From NCBI GenBank assembly GCA_003663225.1, contig QMZP01000039.1, positions 1 through 6,967 on the forward strand: DNA of 6,967 nucleotides, given 5' to 3'. The translations under genes were made by a program, and so were the position numbers. The DNA comes from Candidatus Aenigmatarchaeota archaeon (GTDB lineage Archaea > Aenigmatarchaeota > Aenigmatarchaeia > QMZP01). Below, piece after piece: positions 5,855 to 6,967 of the stretch (the stretch's first letter is position 1; the number at the start of each line of letters is the position of its first letter). Below the pieces are notes generated by a model. It ran no database searches and was not told where the DNA came from. It saw only the letters and a list, made by a program, of their open reading frames with translations.

Positions 5855-5858
5855 TATA
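5850..5858 (+). promoter_or_regulatory. Candidate TATA box overlapping the stop of the first DJ-1 gene
   Basis: TTTAATATA (centre near 5854) contains the TAA stop at 5852-5854. It lies about 35 bp before the ATG at 5889, leaving a leader of about 8 nt with a GGTG motif at 5883-5886. The two DJ-1 genes could therefore be transcribed separately, though co-transcription is not excluded. Confidence 0.4.
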
Positions 5859-5888
5859 GGATTGAATATAATACGTGGGGTTGGTGTT

Positions 5889-6425
5889 ATGGTGAAAGTA
5901 TTGGTTCCGCTCGCAGAAGGTTTTGAGGAGATAGAAGCTGTGACTATCATAGATGTCCTGCGAAGGGCGGGAATAGACGTGGTCACTGCAGGGATACCCG
6001 GCAGCCTGGTAGTGGGGTCAAGGAACATAAGGATAACCACTGACAAGAAGATAGATGACATCGACCCTGAGGATTTTGATGCGCTGGTCCTGGCTGGGGG
6101 ATACCCGGGATACGTTAACCTTGGCAAGACCCAGAAGGTGCTCAACATGCTGGTCAATTTCAACTCCGCCAAGAAGCTCATAGGTGCGATATGCGCTGCC
6201 CCGACAGTCCTGGCAAAGGTAGGCCTTCTGGAGAACAAGAAGGCAGCATGCTACCCGGGGATGGAGAAAGAGCTCCCGTATCCGAGGGGCAGCAAGGTCG
6301 TCGTAGATGAAAACATAGTGACGTCACAGGGCCCGGGGACATCAATAGAGTTCTCCCTGAAACTCGTGGAACTGCTTGTGGACAAGCAAAAATCAAAGGC
6401 TTTGAAAAAAGAGCTGGTCTACTGA
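5889..6425 (+). CDS. DJ-1/ThiJ/YajL family protein, second of a tandem pair
   Basis: This 178-aa protein is closer to canonical DJ-1/YajL than its neighbour. MVKVLVPLAEGFEEIEAVTI matches the DJ-1 start, with E16 at the position of DJ-1 Glu18. RRAGIDVVTAG, FDALVLAGGYPGYVNL, then the elbow GAICAAPTVL with C102 (DJ-1 Cys106) follow, and TSQGPGTSIEFSLKLVELL matches TSRGPGTSFEFALAIVEAL. The C-terminus (KKELVY) even resembles the hydrophobic end of DJ-1. Family roles are oxidative-stress sensing through Cys oxidation, methylglyoxal detoxification and disputed deglycation. ATG 5889 is preferred because family members begin M-x-K-V-L-V; a TTG 27 nt upstream in frame is less likely. It ends one base before the stop of the convergent, frameshifted gene. 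Confidence 0.94.
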   Translation: MVKVLVPLAEGFEEIEAVTIIDVLRRAGIDVVTAGIPGSLVVGSRNIRITTDKKIDDIDPEDFDALVLAGGYPGYVNLGKTQKVLNMLVNFNSAKKLIGAICAAPTVLAKVGLLENKKAACYPGMEKELPYPRGSKVVVDENIVTSQGPGTSIEFSLKLVELLVDKQKSKALKKELVY

Positions 6426-6426
6426 T

Positions 6427-6613
6427 TCATTCCACTGCAAGGACGTAGACTCCTGCCTTGGACGCGTCGCCGTTGGCCAGGGGCCCAGTCCTCGCATAGC
6501 AGGTCTTCTGCTGACCCACCTTACCATAGGCTGTCTCCGCATCGAAATCGCCGACATGGACAACCCCGCATCCAGCAGCCTGTCCACCTCGGCATCCTCT
6601 GCAGTTTCTGCAT
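6427..6613 (-). pseudogene. Frameshifted small gene of unknown family
   Basis: Two minus-strand frames join into one sensible reading. The first gives YAETAEDAEVDRLLDAG and the second gives VVHVGDFDAETAYGKVGQQ, KTCYARTGPLANGDASKAG and VYVLAVE before TGA at 6429-6427. The break falls at a run of four G (minus strand; 6564-6567). Adding one G there gives ...DRLLDAGVVHVGDF..., so loss of one base from a G5 tract explains the break. Codon choice in both parts resembles the neighbouring genes. The start is unclear: the ATG at 6613 is out of frame with the first part, and the in-frame ATG at 6644 would give an AT-rich MFIFF start running through the presumed TATA box. It may be a pseudogene, a sequencing or assembly error, or a slippery tract. 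About 62 residues can be recovered. The family is not recognised. Confidence 0.6.
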
Positions 6614-6630
6614 AAGACAGAATTGGACAG

Positions 6631-6642
6631 AAAAAAATAAAC
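6631..6642 (-). promoter_or_regulatory. Candidate TATA box for the frameshifted gene
   Basis: TTTATTTTTTT on the minus strand, centred near 6637, lies about 24 bp from the ATG at 6613. It lies back to back with the winged-helix gene promoter. Confidence 0.35.
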
Positions 6643-6662
6643 ATTTTCGCGGGCCGGGAAAG

Positions 6663-6671
6663 CTTAAAAAA
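6663..6671 (+). promoter_or_regulatory. Candidate TATA box for the winged-helix gene (leaderless)
   Basis: CTTAAAAAA, centred near 6667, lies 28 bp before the ATG at 6695, and no Shine-Dalgarno motif is seen between them. Confidence 0.5.
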
Positions 6672-6694
6672 GGTTTGTCCCCTAATAATATACC

Positions 6695-6922
6695 ATGATC
6701 GTAGGGGGAAGCTCGCTTTCTGATGTTGACAGGAGGGTCTTGGACATTCTGGCAAACCAGCTGCTGGTCAACAAGACAGAGCTTGTCAGGAAGCTCGGCT
6801 CTAACGGAGTGGGCACAAGCCTTGATAAGCTCATGAACATGGGCTTCGTGGACAAGGTAGAAAGCCTGGGCATATGCTACGTCATCACCCAACAGGGCAT
6901 AAGGGCAATGAAGGGCAGCTAG
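6695..6922 (+). CDS. Small winged-helix DNA-binding protein (ArsR/MarR-like)
   Basis: This 75-aa protein consists of little more than one winged helix-turn-helix. Helix 1 is LSDVDRRVLDILANQ (about 8-22), helix 2 is NKTELVRKLG (26-35), and the recognition helix is VGTSLDKLMNMGFV (39-52). A beta wing follows in DKVESLGICYVITQQG (53-68), with a short last helix (IRAMKG). The order and the 'x-L-x-x-M-G-F-V' turn before the wing match archaeal MarR/ArsR-type regulators, in which a small domain binds DNA as a dimer. There is no effector-binding or metal-binding motif. Target genes are unknown; the divergent frameshifted gene shares its 81-bp upstream region and is one candidate, and autoregulation another. 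A general chromatin or repair role is possible. The start is set by the TATA-like box 28 bp upstream. Confidence 0.85.
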   Translation: MIVGGSSLSDVDRRVLDILANQLLVNKTELVRKLGSNGVGTSLDKLMNMGFVDKVESLGICYVITQQGIRAMKGS

Positions 6923-6930
6923 GTTTAACC

Positions 6931-6960
6931 GATTCTTAGCGATTACTAAAAACTATAGTT
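6931..6960. repeat. Short direct repeat and 10-bp palindrome after the winged-helix gene
   Basis: GATTCTTA (6931-6938) and GATTACTA (6941-6948) form an imperfect direct repeat with a 10-bp period. They are followed by the perfect palindrome AACTATAGTT (6951-6960). They could be operator or promoter elements of a gene starting beyond the right edge, but sequences this short can arise by chance. Confidence 0.25.
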
Positions 6961-6967
6961 CTATGAG

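Noticed and set aside
6521..6892. Minus-strand frames opposite the winged-helix gene
   Set aside because: The plus-strand winged-helix product fits the family and has its own TATA-like box; the minus frames look random.
1..6967. CRISPR array, insertion sequence, defence system or rRNA
   Set aside because: No regularly spaced repeats, transposase motifs, terminal inverted repeats, nuclease-helicase clusters or rRNA-like segments were seen. FEN-1 here is the housekeeping enzyme.

Overview
The window looks like a stretch of a compact archaeal genome. It carries a free-standing Kae1 of archaeal type, a FEN-1 flap endonuclease with a C-terminal PCNA-binding (PIP) box, and a small EF-Tu domain-2-like protein. 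Archaeal TATA-like boxes sit about 25-28 bp before many start codons, the pattern of leaderless transcripts. Ile-ATA and Arg-AGG codons are common and base composition is roughly balanced by eye. A small-genome archaeon, for example of the ARMAN/Micrarchaeota type, would fit, but the lineage cannot be settled from this sequence.

Layout. Minus strand, 1046 to 1: a short coding-like remnant, a broken ferredoxin-NAD(P)+ reductase (FNR) pseudogene, then the start of a PurF-like glutaminase-fold protein that runs off the left edge and lacks the catalytic Cys. Plus strand, 1084-3125: kae1, then a 348-aa Cys-containing protein of unknown function. Minus, 3132-3392: the EF-Tu domain-2-like protein. 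Plus, 3468-4824: fen, then a 93-aa two-helix membrane protein. Minus, 4830-5231: a conserved-looking protein with a possible SecB-like fold. Plus, 5339-6425: two tandem DJ-1/PfpI paralogs. Minus, 6427-6613: a second pseudogene or frameshifted gene. Plus, 6695-6922: a small winged-helix DNA-binding protein.

The genes do not form one pathway. They serve tRNA t6A modification (Kae1), DNA replication and repair (FEN-1), stress or protein/metabolite repair (DJ-1 pair), possibly chaperoning (SecB-like) and transcription control (winged helix). Most genes appear to have their own promoter. Two same-strand neighbours carry a TATA-like box overlapping the previous stop codon, and a third has one just after it. 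The three convergent pairs leave only 1-6 bp between stops. Two start classes are visible: leaderless starts (kae1, the Cys protein, fen, the membrane protein, the winged-helix gene) and short leaders with Shine-Dalgarno-like motifs (PurF-like, SecB-like, DJ-1 genes).

I do not see a defence system, CRISPR array, mobile element, tRNA or rRNA. The most notable content is gene decay (the FNR remnant and the 6427-6613 frameshift), the active-site-less PurF-like protein, and the unassigned Cys-containing and SecB-like proteins.
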